Part shown: in pieces, positions 1 to 6,597 of the stretch | How positions within the stretch are numbered: the stretch's first letter is position 1 | Layout of the letters: each line of letters begins with the position of its first letter | Source: an uncultured bacterium | GTDB taxonomy: Bacteria; Desulfobacterota; Desulfovibrionia; Desulfovibrionales; Desulfovibrionaceae | Direction: 5' to 3' | DNA length: 20,520 nt | Assembly: GCA_905214305.1 (NCBI GenBank) | Contig: CAJMLK010000047.1 | Location: forward strand, 1-20,520 | The notes under the pieces: generated by a model | Seen by the model: only the letters and a program-made list of their open reading frames with translations | What the model was told of the DNA's origin: nothing | Databases searched by the model: none | Made by a program: the position numbers and the translations under genes

Positions 1-1
1 C

Positions 2-130
2 AAGGAGAACGAGCCTTTTATGCAGGGAGTGTACTCTTATGGTACTCGACCGGAACAAAAGGCGGAGTTCGACGCTGAGATACCGGGAAAGGCGCTCGTG
101 ACGACATTGTCTAAAACATCTGGCGCATAA
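2..130 (+). CDS. Possible C-terminal end of a gene entering from the left edge
   Basis: A plus-strand frame is open from the window edge to a TAA at 128-130. It encodes about 42 residues, including the run FMQGVYSYGTRPEQKAEF. The composition looks like protein, but the piece is too short to assign to a family. It would converge on the penicillin-binding protein gene and overlap its last 20 bases. The other two plus frames close at 78 and about 105, so the frame choice is uncertain. Codon third positions are less GC-rich than in the neighbouring genes, which weakens the call. Confidence 0.3.
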   Translation, partial: KENEPFMQGVYSYGTRPEQKAEFDAEIPGKALVTTLSKTSGA

Positions 131-2549
131 GGTCTTCGCCGCCCTGCGAGGTGTCGACAACGCTGTCGTCCTCAGTGGTGGCGGCTGTGGCCGAAGCGCC
201 CTGTATGGGCATGTCGGAGCGGAAAGCAAGCCCGTCCATCATGGTGATGCCCTCGGGCATGGCAAAATCGTCCGCAGGGTAGCGGTCTTCCACTTCCACA
301 CGGTAGTAGCGGAAGATGGGCGCGGCTGTGCGCCCGCCCTGTTCCAGGCGGCCCAGAGACTGCAACTGGTCGTAGCCCACATAAACGCCCGTGACAAGGT
401 GGGGTGAAAAGCCCACAAACCAGGCGTCGTGCTCTTCGTTGGTGGTTCCGGTTTTTCCGCCGATGTTGAAGCCCTGTACTCTGGCGCGGCTGCCCGTACC
501 CGCATTGACCACCTGCTTGAGCAGGGTGGCCATGATGTAGGCGTTTTGCGGGGTGACGGCCTGCCACTGCTCCACGTCCTGCCGGTAGAGCACACGGCCC
601 TGCGGGTCGCTTATGGACGTGATGATGCGCGGGCGCACGCCGATGCCCTTGTTGGCAAAGGCAGCATAGGCCTGGGTAAGGTTGAGGGGCGAAACGGCCA
701 CGGCCCCGAGACTGACAGAAAGCTCCTGCGGAAAATGCGGCTCAAGCCCCAGCGCCTTGGCCCTCTGGATCACATTGGCAATGCCCACCTGCTGGGCGAT
801 ACGCACGGTGCAGGTATTGCGCGAGAGCGCCAGCGCCTGATGCAGGGGCAGTTCGCCCTTGTAGTTCTTTTCGTAGTTTGATGGCCGCCATACCTCGTTG
901 GTATAGGGATTCACATAGACGAAGGGCGCGTCAAGCACGGTTGAGGCAGCGGTAAAGCCCATATCCAGCGCGGTGGAGTACACCACGGGCTTGAAGCTGG
1001 AGCCGGGCTGGCGGCGGGCCTGGGTAGCGCGGTTGAAATGGCTGTCACCAAACTGATAGCCGCCGATAAGGGCGACCACATCGCCGTTTTCCGCTTCCAC
1101 CGAGGCAATGGCCCCCTGCACTGCCGGTTCCTGCTGCAACAGCAGGGAGATGGGCGTGCCCTTCTTGGCGGTCGAAGGATCAAAGGGGATGGTTTTCGTT
1201 TCCTTGCGACCCTTGGCGTTGGTTTCGCTGACCGTGGTTTCCGCAGCGGAAACCCAGATCAGGTCGCCGGGGCTGACCACGAGTCTGGCATCCTTGATGG
1301 CCGGGGCATAGATGCCCGCCACTTTGGGATTGGGCTTGCGCGCCCACGACATGTTGCCAACGGGGATAAGGCCGGTATAGCCCTGCCCCAGGCTTACGCG
1401 GGCTTCCCTGGTGTCGGCAGAAACAACAAGGGCCTTGACCCAGTTGCTGCCTGCAAGATCAAGAGGGCTGAACGTTTTTTGTGCGGCAAAGGCTTTCTGC
1501 TGTTCGGCCGTCAGCTTTTCCAGCGGGCCGCGCCAGCCCTGGCGCTTGTCCAGCTCTTCCAGTCCCTGCCGCAGGGCTGCCCCGGCGGCGTACTGGTGGG
1601 CAGGGTCCATTGATGTACGTATGGTAAGGCCCGCTTCGTACACATAGTCCACACCGGTTTTGTCCGTTTCTATTCCCAGAGCCTTGAGGTTCTGTTCCGT
1701 AAAAAATTCTATGAGCAGGCGGCGGGTTTCTTCAAGATACCACAGGGCCGCGCCCCCCATGCCTTCGGGCATGCTCCAGTATACCAGAGGTTCGGCAGCG
1801 GCCTTTTCGTATTCTTCAGGGCTGATCCACTTGAGGTCGCGCAGACGGCCCAGAACGTACATCTGGCGGTTCTTGGCCTCTTCCGGCCTGCGGAAGGGAT
1901 TGTAGGTGCTGGGGGCTTTGGGCAGACCGGCAATAACCGCGCTTTCGGCCAGAGTGATGTCCGAAGCGTGCTTGCCGAAATAGGTGCGCGCGGCTGCTTC
2001 CACGCCGTAGGCGTGTTCGCCCAGATAGATCTGGTTCAGGTAGATGGTAAGAATCTGGTCCTTGGTATAGGTTTTTTCCAGATCATAGGCCAGAATGGCC
2101 TCTTTCATCTTGCGGGTATAGCTGCGCTCCGAGGTCAGCAGAAGCTGCTTGATGAGCTGCTGGGTGATGGTGCTGCCGCCCTCGCCCTGACGCCCCTTGC
2201 GAAAGTTGTTGATGGCAGCGCGCAGGATGGCCGTGGGGTCAACGCCCATGTGCCGGTAGAAAGCGTCGTCTTCTGCCGCCAGAAAAGCCATGGGCAGAAA
2301 GCGCGACATTTCCTTGAGGCCGATGACAAAGCGTTTTTCATGATACAGCGTGCCAAGGGTGGAGCCGTCCCGCGCAAGAATGACAGACGCCTGAGGCTGC
2401 TTGTATTCAGCAATGCGGTTGATATCCGGCAGGTCGCGTGAGGCCCAGTAAAAGAGCATGACCACAGCGCCGCCACCAAGAAGGCCGCATACCAGTAGTA
2501 TACCCACCAGCCAGAGGGTGAGCTTTTTCCACGACAGACGAATTTTCAT
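111..2549 (-). CDS. mrcA: Penicillin-binding protein 1A (bifunctional glycosyltransferase/transpeptidase)
   Basis: This is a class A penicillin-binding protein of 812 residues. It polymerises lipid II into glycan strands and cross-links the peptides on the periplasmic side of the inner membrane. One N-terminal membrane anchor lies at about 10-35. The GT51 glycosyltransferase domain follows, with the catalytic glutamate E93 in EDDAFYRHMGVD and the motif GGSTITQQL at 124-132. The transpeptidase domain has SxxK at S517-K520 (PGSSFK), SxN at 576-578 (SRN) and KTG at 699-701. An insert of about 110 residues, near 365-475, between the two domains resembles the OB-like region of PBP1A proteins. Length and motif order are normal for the family, and all catalytic residues are present. 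No good Shine-Dalgarno sequence precedes the ATG. The start is supported by the basic-hydrophobic N-terminus. The gene appears monocistronic. Confidence 0.95.
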   Translation of the reverse strand: MKIRLSWKKLTLWLVGILLVCGLLGGGAVVMLFYWASRDLPDINRIAEYKQPQASVILARDGSTLGTLYHEKRFVIGLKEMSRFLPMAFLAAEDDAFYRHMGVDPTAILRAAINNFRKGRQGEGGSTITQQLIKQLLLTSERSYTRKMKEAILAYDLEKTYTKDQILTIYLNQIYLGEHAYGVEAAARTYFGKHASDITLAESAVIAGLPKAPSTYNPFRRPEEAKNRQMYVLGRLRDLKWISPEEYEKAAAEPLVYWSMPEGMGGAALWYLEETRRLLIEFFTEQNLKALGIETDKTGVDYVYEAGLTIRTSMDPAHQYAAGAALRQGLEELDKRQGWRGPLEKLTAEQQKAFAAQKTFSPLDLAGSNWVKALVVSADTREARVSLGQGYTGLIPVGNMSWARKPNPKVAGIYAPAIKDARLVVSPGDLIWVSAAETTVSETNAKGRKETKTIPFDPSTAKKGTPISLLLQQEPAVQGAIASVEAENGDVVALIGGYQFGDSHFNRATQARRQPGSSFKPVVYSTALDMGFTAASTVLDAPFVYVNPYTNEVWRPSNYEKNYKGELPLHQALALSRNTCTVRIAQQVGIANVIQRAKALGLEPHFPQELSVSLGAVAVSPLNLTQAYAAFANKGIGVRPRIITSISDPQGRVLYRQDVEQWQAVTPQNAYIMATLLKQVVNAGTGSRARVQGFNIGGKTGTTNEEHDAWFVGFSPHLVTGVYVGYDQLQSLGRLEQGGRTAAPIFRYYRVEVEDRYPADDFAMPEGITMMDGLAFRSDMPIQGASATAATTEDDSVVDTSQGGEDLMRQMF

Positions 2550-2742
2550 GGCAGGGCGATACCGTTTTTTTGCCCCGGCGTAAAGTATGCGCGCAATCCC
2601 GCGCCGGGCTGGTTGTTGCGGATGACGCGCCAGAAAGGCTTTTTGCCGGATGTTGCCATGTGCTGGCGAAAAGCCCTGAAAAGATGAAGCAGACCCGGAT
2701 TCGGGAGGTTCCGGCAGAGTGGAGCGTTACGCTCTGTAGATG

Positions 2743-2770
2743 AGGATAGTTCAGCTTCCGGTCTTTGCAA
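2743..2770 (-). promoter_or_regulatory. Candidate sigma-70 promoter for mrcA
   Basis: Read on the minus strand, TTGCAA (2765-2770) and TATCCT (2743-2748) are separated by 16 bases. Each matches the consensus hexamer at four of six positions. A short palindrome, GAGCGTTACGCTC (2722-2734), lies just downstream. The placement between the dsrC terminator and mrcA is sensible, but the match is only moderate. Confidence 0.25.
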
Positions 2771-2831
2771 GCCCCGGCGTGGTTTTTACAAAAAAATGAA
2801 AATTAAAAGAATTCCGATTTTTTGTAAAAAT

Positions 2832-2863
2832 AAAAAGCGGAAGGTTTCCCTTCCGCTTTTTTT
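2832..2863 (-). terminator. Rho-independent terminator of dsrC, probably bidirectional
   Basis: An 8-bp GC-rich stem, GCGGAAGG (2837-2844) with CCTTCCGC (2849-2856), encloses the loop TTTC. It is flanked by AAAAA on one side and seven T on the other. The A/T flanks give a U-tract in both directions. It lies 18 bases beyond the dsrC stop, so it most likely ends the dsrC transcript. Confidence 0.85.
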
Positions 2864-2880
2864 CCGAATGTAGTGGCGGA

Positions 2881-3198
2881 CTACACGCAGCCGGTGGGCT
2901 TGGGCAGGCCGGCCATTTTGCAGGCGCCCTTGCCGGGACCGGAGGGGAAGAGTTCGTACACTTCCTTCAACTTGTAGCCGGTGTTCTTGGACAGAATGCG
3001 GACCATGGGAGCGATACCGTTCTTCTTGTAGTAGTCCTGCAGGAAGTCAAGGATCTTCTGGTGGTCAGCGGTGATTTCGGAGATGCCTTCGGATTCCTTC
3101 ACATAATCCATCCATTCGGGGCACCAGTCGTCAAAACGCAGAAGGAAACCGTCTTCGTCAACTTCAAAGCTTTTGCCTTTATAGGTGATCTCAGCCAT
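2881..3198 (-). CDS. dsrC: DsrC, sulfite-reductase-associated sulfur carrier
   Basis: This is a 105-residue cytoplasmic protein of the DsrC/TusE family. In sulphate reducers DsrC is the co-substrate of dissimilatory sulfite reductase: it leaves as a trisulfide, which the DsrMKJOP membrane complex reduces. Both essential cysteines of the flexible C-terminal arm are present: C93 in GACKMAG and C104 as the second-to-last residue in PTGCV. The frame stays open upstream, but the ATG at 3198 is preceded by a near-perfect AAGGAGGA and gives the standard N-terminus MAEITYKGKSFEVDEDGF. It is a lone gene with its own terminator, as is usual for dsrC, which often lies apart from dsrAB. High expression is expected from the strong ribosome binding site. 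Confidence 0.97.
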   Translation of the reverse strand: MAEITYKGKSFEVDEDGFLLRFDDWCPEWMDYVKESEGISEITADHQKILDFLQDYYKKNGIAPMVRILSKNTGYKLKEVYELFPSGPGKGACKMAGLPKPTGCV

Positions 3199-3328
3199 GC
3201 GTGTGTCCTCCTTGGACAGATAGTACTCAACCTCGCCGGAACGATATGCTCCAGGCGCAGCCAACCGGTGTTACCCGGCCGAATTCCTCCAATGGGCGCG
3301 AAAGCATAATGCAATCACAACGAATGCC

Positions 3329-3357
3329 TTTATGCCATAAAAAAATTTTGATGGCAA
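3329..3357 (-). promoter_or_regulatory. Candidate sigma-70 promoter for dsrC
   Basis: On the minus strand, TTGCCA (3352-3357) and CATAAA (3329-3334) are exactly 17 bases apart, with an AT-rich spacer. TTGCCA matches the -35 consensus at five of six positions and CATAAA matches the -10 at four of six. The leader would be about 125 nt. The hexamers also form an imperfect inverted repeat (TGCCAT and ATGGCA), which could instead be an operator. Confidence 0.4.
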
Positions 3358-3449
3358 GCCCTGACAGCTTTTTTTGGTCTGCCCCACTGATTCAGTCAAG
3401 ATTTTTTGCCAGCGATCCTGAAAGGATGGATGAATCTTGATTGAGTTGA

Positions 3450-4109
3450 TCAGGCATTTTGCCGAATGCAATACAGCACACGTCCGAGCTTTGCAACCTC
3501 TTCCATCAGGGTATTTTCGGCCGCAGCGTTTTTAAGATCACGCACCCGGATGAATATGTGACGATTGCCGTCCTCGTTGCTGATGGTCAAAACTGACAGC
3601 AGGCGCGCATTGTGGGCGCGCAGCAGGTCAAAGAGCGGGCGGGCCGTGCCGGGCAGGTCGGGCAGTTCTATGGCGAACTGAAGGCCGCCAAGGCGCGCGC
3701 CCGTGATGTCCACCAGAGCCTTGAACACGTCATGGTCTGAAATAATGCCCACCAGCTTGCCGTTTTCTTCCACCACGGGCAACCCGCCGATCTTGTTGTC
3801 GAGCATGATCAGGGCCGCCTGTTCCACCGTGTCGGAAGGTTTGACGGTCATGGGGTTGGCCGTCATAATGTTTTTGGCCTTGAGTTCGGCGAGCAGGTAA
3901 TGCATTTCGTACATGTCGAGCGTGGTGGCCTTGGAGGGGGAGGCGTCGCGCACGTCACGGTCAGAAATAATGCCCACCACGCGGCCCTTGTCGTCAAGTA
4001 CGGGCAGACGGCGGACATGGTGGTCTTTCATGAGCTTGCCCACCTTTAGCAGAGACGTCTCCGGGGTGACGCTCACAACATCGGTGGTCATCCAGTTTTG
4101 TACGGGCAT
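3450..4109 (-). CDS. CBS-CBS-ACT domain protein (AcuB-like)
   Basis: This is a 219-residue soluble protein with two CBS domains, at about 6-53 and 81-129. Each carries the VGIISDxDV signature. A C-terminal ACT domain lies at about 142-216 and contains the ligand-loop segment ELPDLPGTARPLFDLL. CBS pairs typically bind adenine nucleotides or S-adenosylmethionine, and ACT domains bind amino acids, so a small-molecule sensor or regulator is likely. The architecture resembles AcuB-type proteins, but the target is unknown. GGAGGG precedes the ATG. It is upstream of and co-directional with dsrC across a 251-bp gap that has its own candidate promoter, so co-transcription is not needed. It is divergent from larC. 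Confidence 0.85.
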   Translation of the reverse strand: MPVQNWMTTDVVSVTPETSLLKVGKLMKDHHVRRLPVLDDKGRVVGIISDRDVRDASPSKATTLDMYEMHYLLAELKAKNIMTANPMTVKPSDTVEQAALIMLDNKIGGLPVVEENGKLVGIISDHDVFKALVDITGARLGGLQFAIELPDLPGTARPLFDLLRAHNARLLSVLTISNEDGNRHIFIRVRDLKNAAAENTLMEEVAKLGRVLYCIRQNA

Positions 4110-4252
4110 GCTTCCCTCCGGTTTTCGATACGTTTCAGAGTTGGACTGCTGTGGAACACAGCGGCCTTTTTCTCTTTATACAACAACAGGCGGATGCTGC
4201 ACAAGTGCGTCCGGCGGAGCCACCCGGCGCGGCGCGCAACGGAGATGAAAGC

Positions 4253-5449
4253 ATGGTGGATGTGTATCTGGATTGCAGCGGCGGCATCAGCGGGGACATG
4301 ACCCTGGCCGCTCTGGCCCACCTGGGCGTAAATTTTGCGCCGCTGACGGCAGCGCTGGAAAAGGCGGGCATCGCCTGTGAGCTGGATATCTGGGAAGAAC
4401 TGAGGGCCGGGGGGCCGGGCAGGCGTGTTGAGGTGCGCTGGCGGCAGGAAGAACAGCCTTTGCGTCACCCTGCAGATATTGCGGCAATTTTTAATGCGGT
4501 GGATGTTTCAGCCGGGGTGCGCGCCCGTGCACTGGCCGTGCTTGACGCCCTGACGGCGGCAGAGGCCCACGCTCACCAGATCCCACCGGAAGAGGTGCAT
4601 TTTCATGAAGTGGGCGCCGTGGACACTCTGGTTGATATTCTGGGCGTCTGCTACGGCCTTGAATGTCTGGGTGTGCGCCATCTTGCCGCATCGGCCCTGC
4701 CCTGGTTTTCAGGCAGCACGGTTTGCGAGCACGGGCGCATTCCCCTGCCGGCTCCTGCCACGGCCTGGCTTTTGCGCGGCAAGCCTGTTTTTTCGGCCGC
4801 CGGGGAAGAACCGTCACGGCAGGAGCTTGTCACGCCCACTGGCGCGGCCCTGCTGCATGCCCTGACAGACGAGTTTGTCAGCGGGCCTTGTGGCGTGCCG
4901 ATGGCACTGGGTACGGGCTATGGTTCACGCCCGGCAGGGTGCGGTCTGCGTGTCTGGCTGCTGCGGGTGGACGCCGTGACCCCAGGGGCGGATCACAGCG
5001 TGGGCGGGCAGGAAGTGGTAAGCCAGCTTGAAACGCATCTGGATCACCTCACTGGCGAAGAATTGGGGCAGGCCCTCAGCATGCTGGCCGAAATGCCCGA
5101 AGTGCTCGATGTGCTGTGGCTGCCGGGCGTGGGCAAGAAAAACCGGCCCTCCGGCCTGCTGCGCGTGCTCTGTCTGCCCGGGCATGAGGATGCCGCAAGC
5201 CGCGCGGTTTTGCGCCACACCCATACCCTTGGCCTGCGCCGTCAGCGCGTGGAGCGTCTGGTTTTGCCCCGGCAGGGCGTAAGCACATGTCTTGACGGGC
5301 AGGCCATGCCCGCCAAACTGTATGAAATCGAAGGGCAGAGCTATGTGCGCGTCGAGGCTGAGGCCGTGGGCCGCGCCGCGCGCGAAAAGGGCCTGGGTGC
5401 GCCAGCCCTGCGCCTGCGCTGCGGACGCGAAAAATACGGAAAGAGTTGA
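4253..5449 (+). CDS. larC: LarC, nickel insertion protein of the nickel-pincer cofactor pathway
   Basis: This 398-residue protein belongs to the LarC (DUF111) family. LarC is a CTP-dependent nickel insertase that completes the pincer cofactor of lactate racemase and related LarA enzymes. Family signatures are the N-terminal CSGGISGDMTLAALAHLG, the histidine-rich EAHAHQIPPEEVHFHEVG followed by AVDTLVDILG (about 106-131), and TPTGAALL. The basic C-terminal part (LGLRRQRVERLVLPR) belongs to the nucleotide-binding half. The ATG at 4253 was chosen because GGAGATG precedes it and the family N-terminus begins there, although the frame is open to 4151. Unlike lactobacilli, where larC is read through a programmed frameshift, this is one uninterrupted frame. 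larA, larB and larE are not in the window. Confidence 0.93.
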   Translation: MVDVYLDCSGGISGDMTLAALAHLGVNFAPLTAALEKAGIACELDIWEELRAGGPGRRVEVRWRQEEQPLRHPADIAAIFNAVDVSAGVRARALAVLDALTAAEAHAHQIPPEEVHFHEVGAVDTLVDILGVCYGLECLGVRHLAASALPWFSGSTVCEHGRIPLPAPATAWLLRGKPVFSAAGEEPSRQELVTPTGAALLHALTDEFVSGPCGVPMALGTGYGSRPAGCGLRVWLLRVDAVTPGADHSVGGQEVVSQLETHLDHLTGEELGQALSMLAEMPEVLDVLWLPGVGKKNRPSGLLRVLCLPGHEDAASRAVLRHTHTLGLRRQRVERLVLPRQGVSTCLDGQAMPAKLYEIEGQSYVRVEAEAVGRAAREKGLGAPALRLRCGREKYGKS

Positions 5450-5577
5450 GAGAAATTCAAAAAAAAGAGCAATATTTACAGTAAGAAGCCCTGTAATACA
5501 CAAAGACCTCTTGCGTCCGGAACTGCATAGGCATATGGAAGCTCAGGGCATTGCGCCCTTCAAGGAGGATTACCATC

Positions 5578-6156
5578 ATGACTATGCAAAATCTCTGGCG
5601 GCCGTTGGGTTTGTGCGCCCTGGCCGCGGCGCTGTGCATCGGGGTTCCGGCGCAGGCCAATGCGGACCATTTCCGCATGGAGCCGGGTACACAGCTTGTG
5701 GCCCGTAATGACCAGCAGGGCAATTGGGGCAAGAGTGCCGACGCGCGCGGCAGCTACAAAAAAGACGCCAAGGCGACCAAGGGCGCGGCCAAAAGCGGCG
5801 CAAAAGTCGAAGGCAAAACCAGAGCCAAAAATGGCGGCAAGGCCGGTGTAAAAAGCGGCAGCGCCAAGGGCAAGGCAGCAAAAGGCGCGGCCAAGGCCGG
5901 TAAAAGCGCCACCTATGCCAAGAATGACGTCAAAAAAGACGCCAGACCGCATCAGGCCGCCCGTGCCACAGGCAACAAGGGCCAGCGCGGCGAAAAGGCC
6001 GTTCATCCCGGCAGCAAGCCGACCAGCGGCGCCAAGGCGGCCCGTTCCGCCGAGCGTACGGGCAAGCGCCCTGAATCTCGTCAGGATCGTTCGCAAAATG
6101 GTCTTGAAGGTCAGCGTCGCAGCCAGCAGCACAATGATGGAGACGTGACCAACTAG
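5578..6156 (+). CDS. Exported lysine/alanine/glycine-rich low-complexity protein
   Basis: This 192-residue protein has a strong ribosome binding site (AAGGAGGA, 5562-5569). It has a clear signal peptide, with hydrophobic core PLGLCALAAALCIGVPAQA and probable cleavage after about residue 29 (AQANA/DHF). The mature part is very basic and low in complexity, dominated by K, A, G, S and R. It has recurring K-x-G/A units (AKGAAKAGKS, TKGAAKSGAK) from about 60 to 165. The composition resembles H1-like or disordered polycation proteins, but those are cytoplasmic and this one appears secreted. It has no enzyme motif. It could bind envelope polyanions, which is inference only. The longest antisense frame across it is a composition artefact. 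Its TAG stop is also the first base triplet of a repeat element. Confidence 0.7.
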   Translation: MTMQNLWRPLGLCALAAALCIGVPAQANADHFRMEPGTQLVARNDQQGNWGKSADARGSYKKDAKATKGAAKSGAKVEGKTRAKNGGKAGVKSGSAKGKAAKGAAKAGKSATYAKNDVKKDARPHQAARATGNKGQRGEKAVHPGSKPTSGAKAARSAERTGKRPESRQDRSQNGLEGQRRSQQHNDGDVTN

Positions 6157-6302
6157 AGCATTTTTGCTTTGAAACTGCTCTGGTGACGGCGTGAGCAGCG
6201 CCCGCAGCAACGGCGCAACGCAATGCATGGGCGTTATCGCGCGCCGAAGCAGGGGGGCCTGCACGTTGTGAATGCTCATTCTCAACGTTGATATGTTCCA
6301 GA
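6154..6302 (+). repeat. Intergenic repeat, copy A (about 149 bp)
   Basis: It starts TAGAGCATTTTTGCTTTGAA, whose first arm pairs with the following CTGCTC. It shares with copy B the stretch TGCTCTGG...GCGTGAGCAG, then a GGCGCAA block, CGCCGAAG, and a 3' hairpin (ACGTTGTGAAT with ATTCTCAACGT, one mismatch). The order of blocks and the total length equal copy B. The right boundary is approximate. Its first TAG is the stop codon of the preceding gene. Confidence 0.6.
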
Positions 6303-6594
6303 ACGGTTTTTGCTGTCTTGCTCTGGAGCCGGTAGCCATTGCACGGCTTTATTGTTTTATTTGGCCGCCTGCGCGGCGGGCGGCAGAAGGGCTGTCAGGG
6401 CTTGTGCCCTTTTGCGGCTTCTTCTGCATTCCCCCGGACTATCCCCCCAGAGCAATTTTACCTTGAAATTGCTCTGGCGCCTGCGTGAGCAGACGTTCGC
6501 TACGGAGGCGCAAGCGCAGTTTATCTGCGCGGTTAAACGCCGAAGTGAGCGTACCTTAAACTTTGAGAATGTATATTCTCAAAGTTAATCTGCT
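6157..6594. other. Repeat-filled intergenic region of 438 bp
   Basis: This gap lies between two convergent genes and contains two copies of one repeat family in direct orientation, with about 150 bp between them. In the unit between them, a short hairpin AGGGC-TTGT-GCCCT followed by TTT (6397-6413) could be a weak terminator. No frame here has a credible start or composition. Confidence 0.6.
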
Positions 6595-6597
6595 CTA
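6450..6597 (+). repeat. Intergenic repeat, copy B (about 148 bp), best-preserved copy
   Basis: Its 5' hairpin is AGAGCAATTTT-ACCT-TGAAATTGCTCT. Next come GCGTGAGCAG and GGCGCAAGCGCAG. A perfect 12-bp 3' hairpin follows: AACTTTGAGAAT (6559-6570), loop GTAT, ATTCTCAAAGTT (6575-6586). It ends TGCTCTA, the inverse of its start. The last three bases are the ilvD stop codon on the other strand. The 3' hairpin may help end the ilvD transcript, but there is no U-tract. Confidence 0.7.

Larger units (their letters stand above)
2550..2880. other. Intergenic region between mrcA and dsrC
   Basis: This 331-bp gap holds the mrcA leader, a candidate promoter and the dsrC terminator. The part at about 2785-2835 is strongly AT-rich. 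A minus-strand frame with a TTG start at 2770 ends in TGA at 2546-2548 and overlaps the mrcA ATG (ATGA). It has no convincing ribosome binding site, so I do not call it a gene. Confidence 0.6.

Noticed and set aside
5560..6339. 259-codon minus-strand frame opposite the K/A-rich exported gene
   Set aside because: It is an artefact of the GC-rich repeated codons on the other strand. It has no ribosome binding site, and the plus-strand gene has a strong one and a signal peptide.
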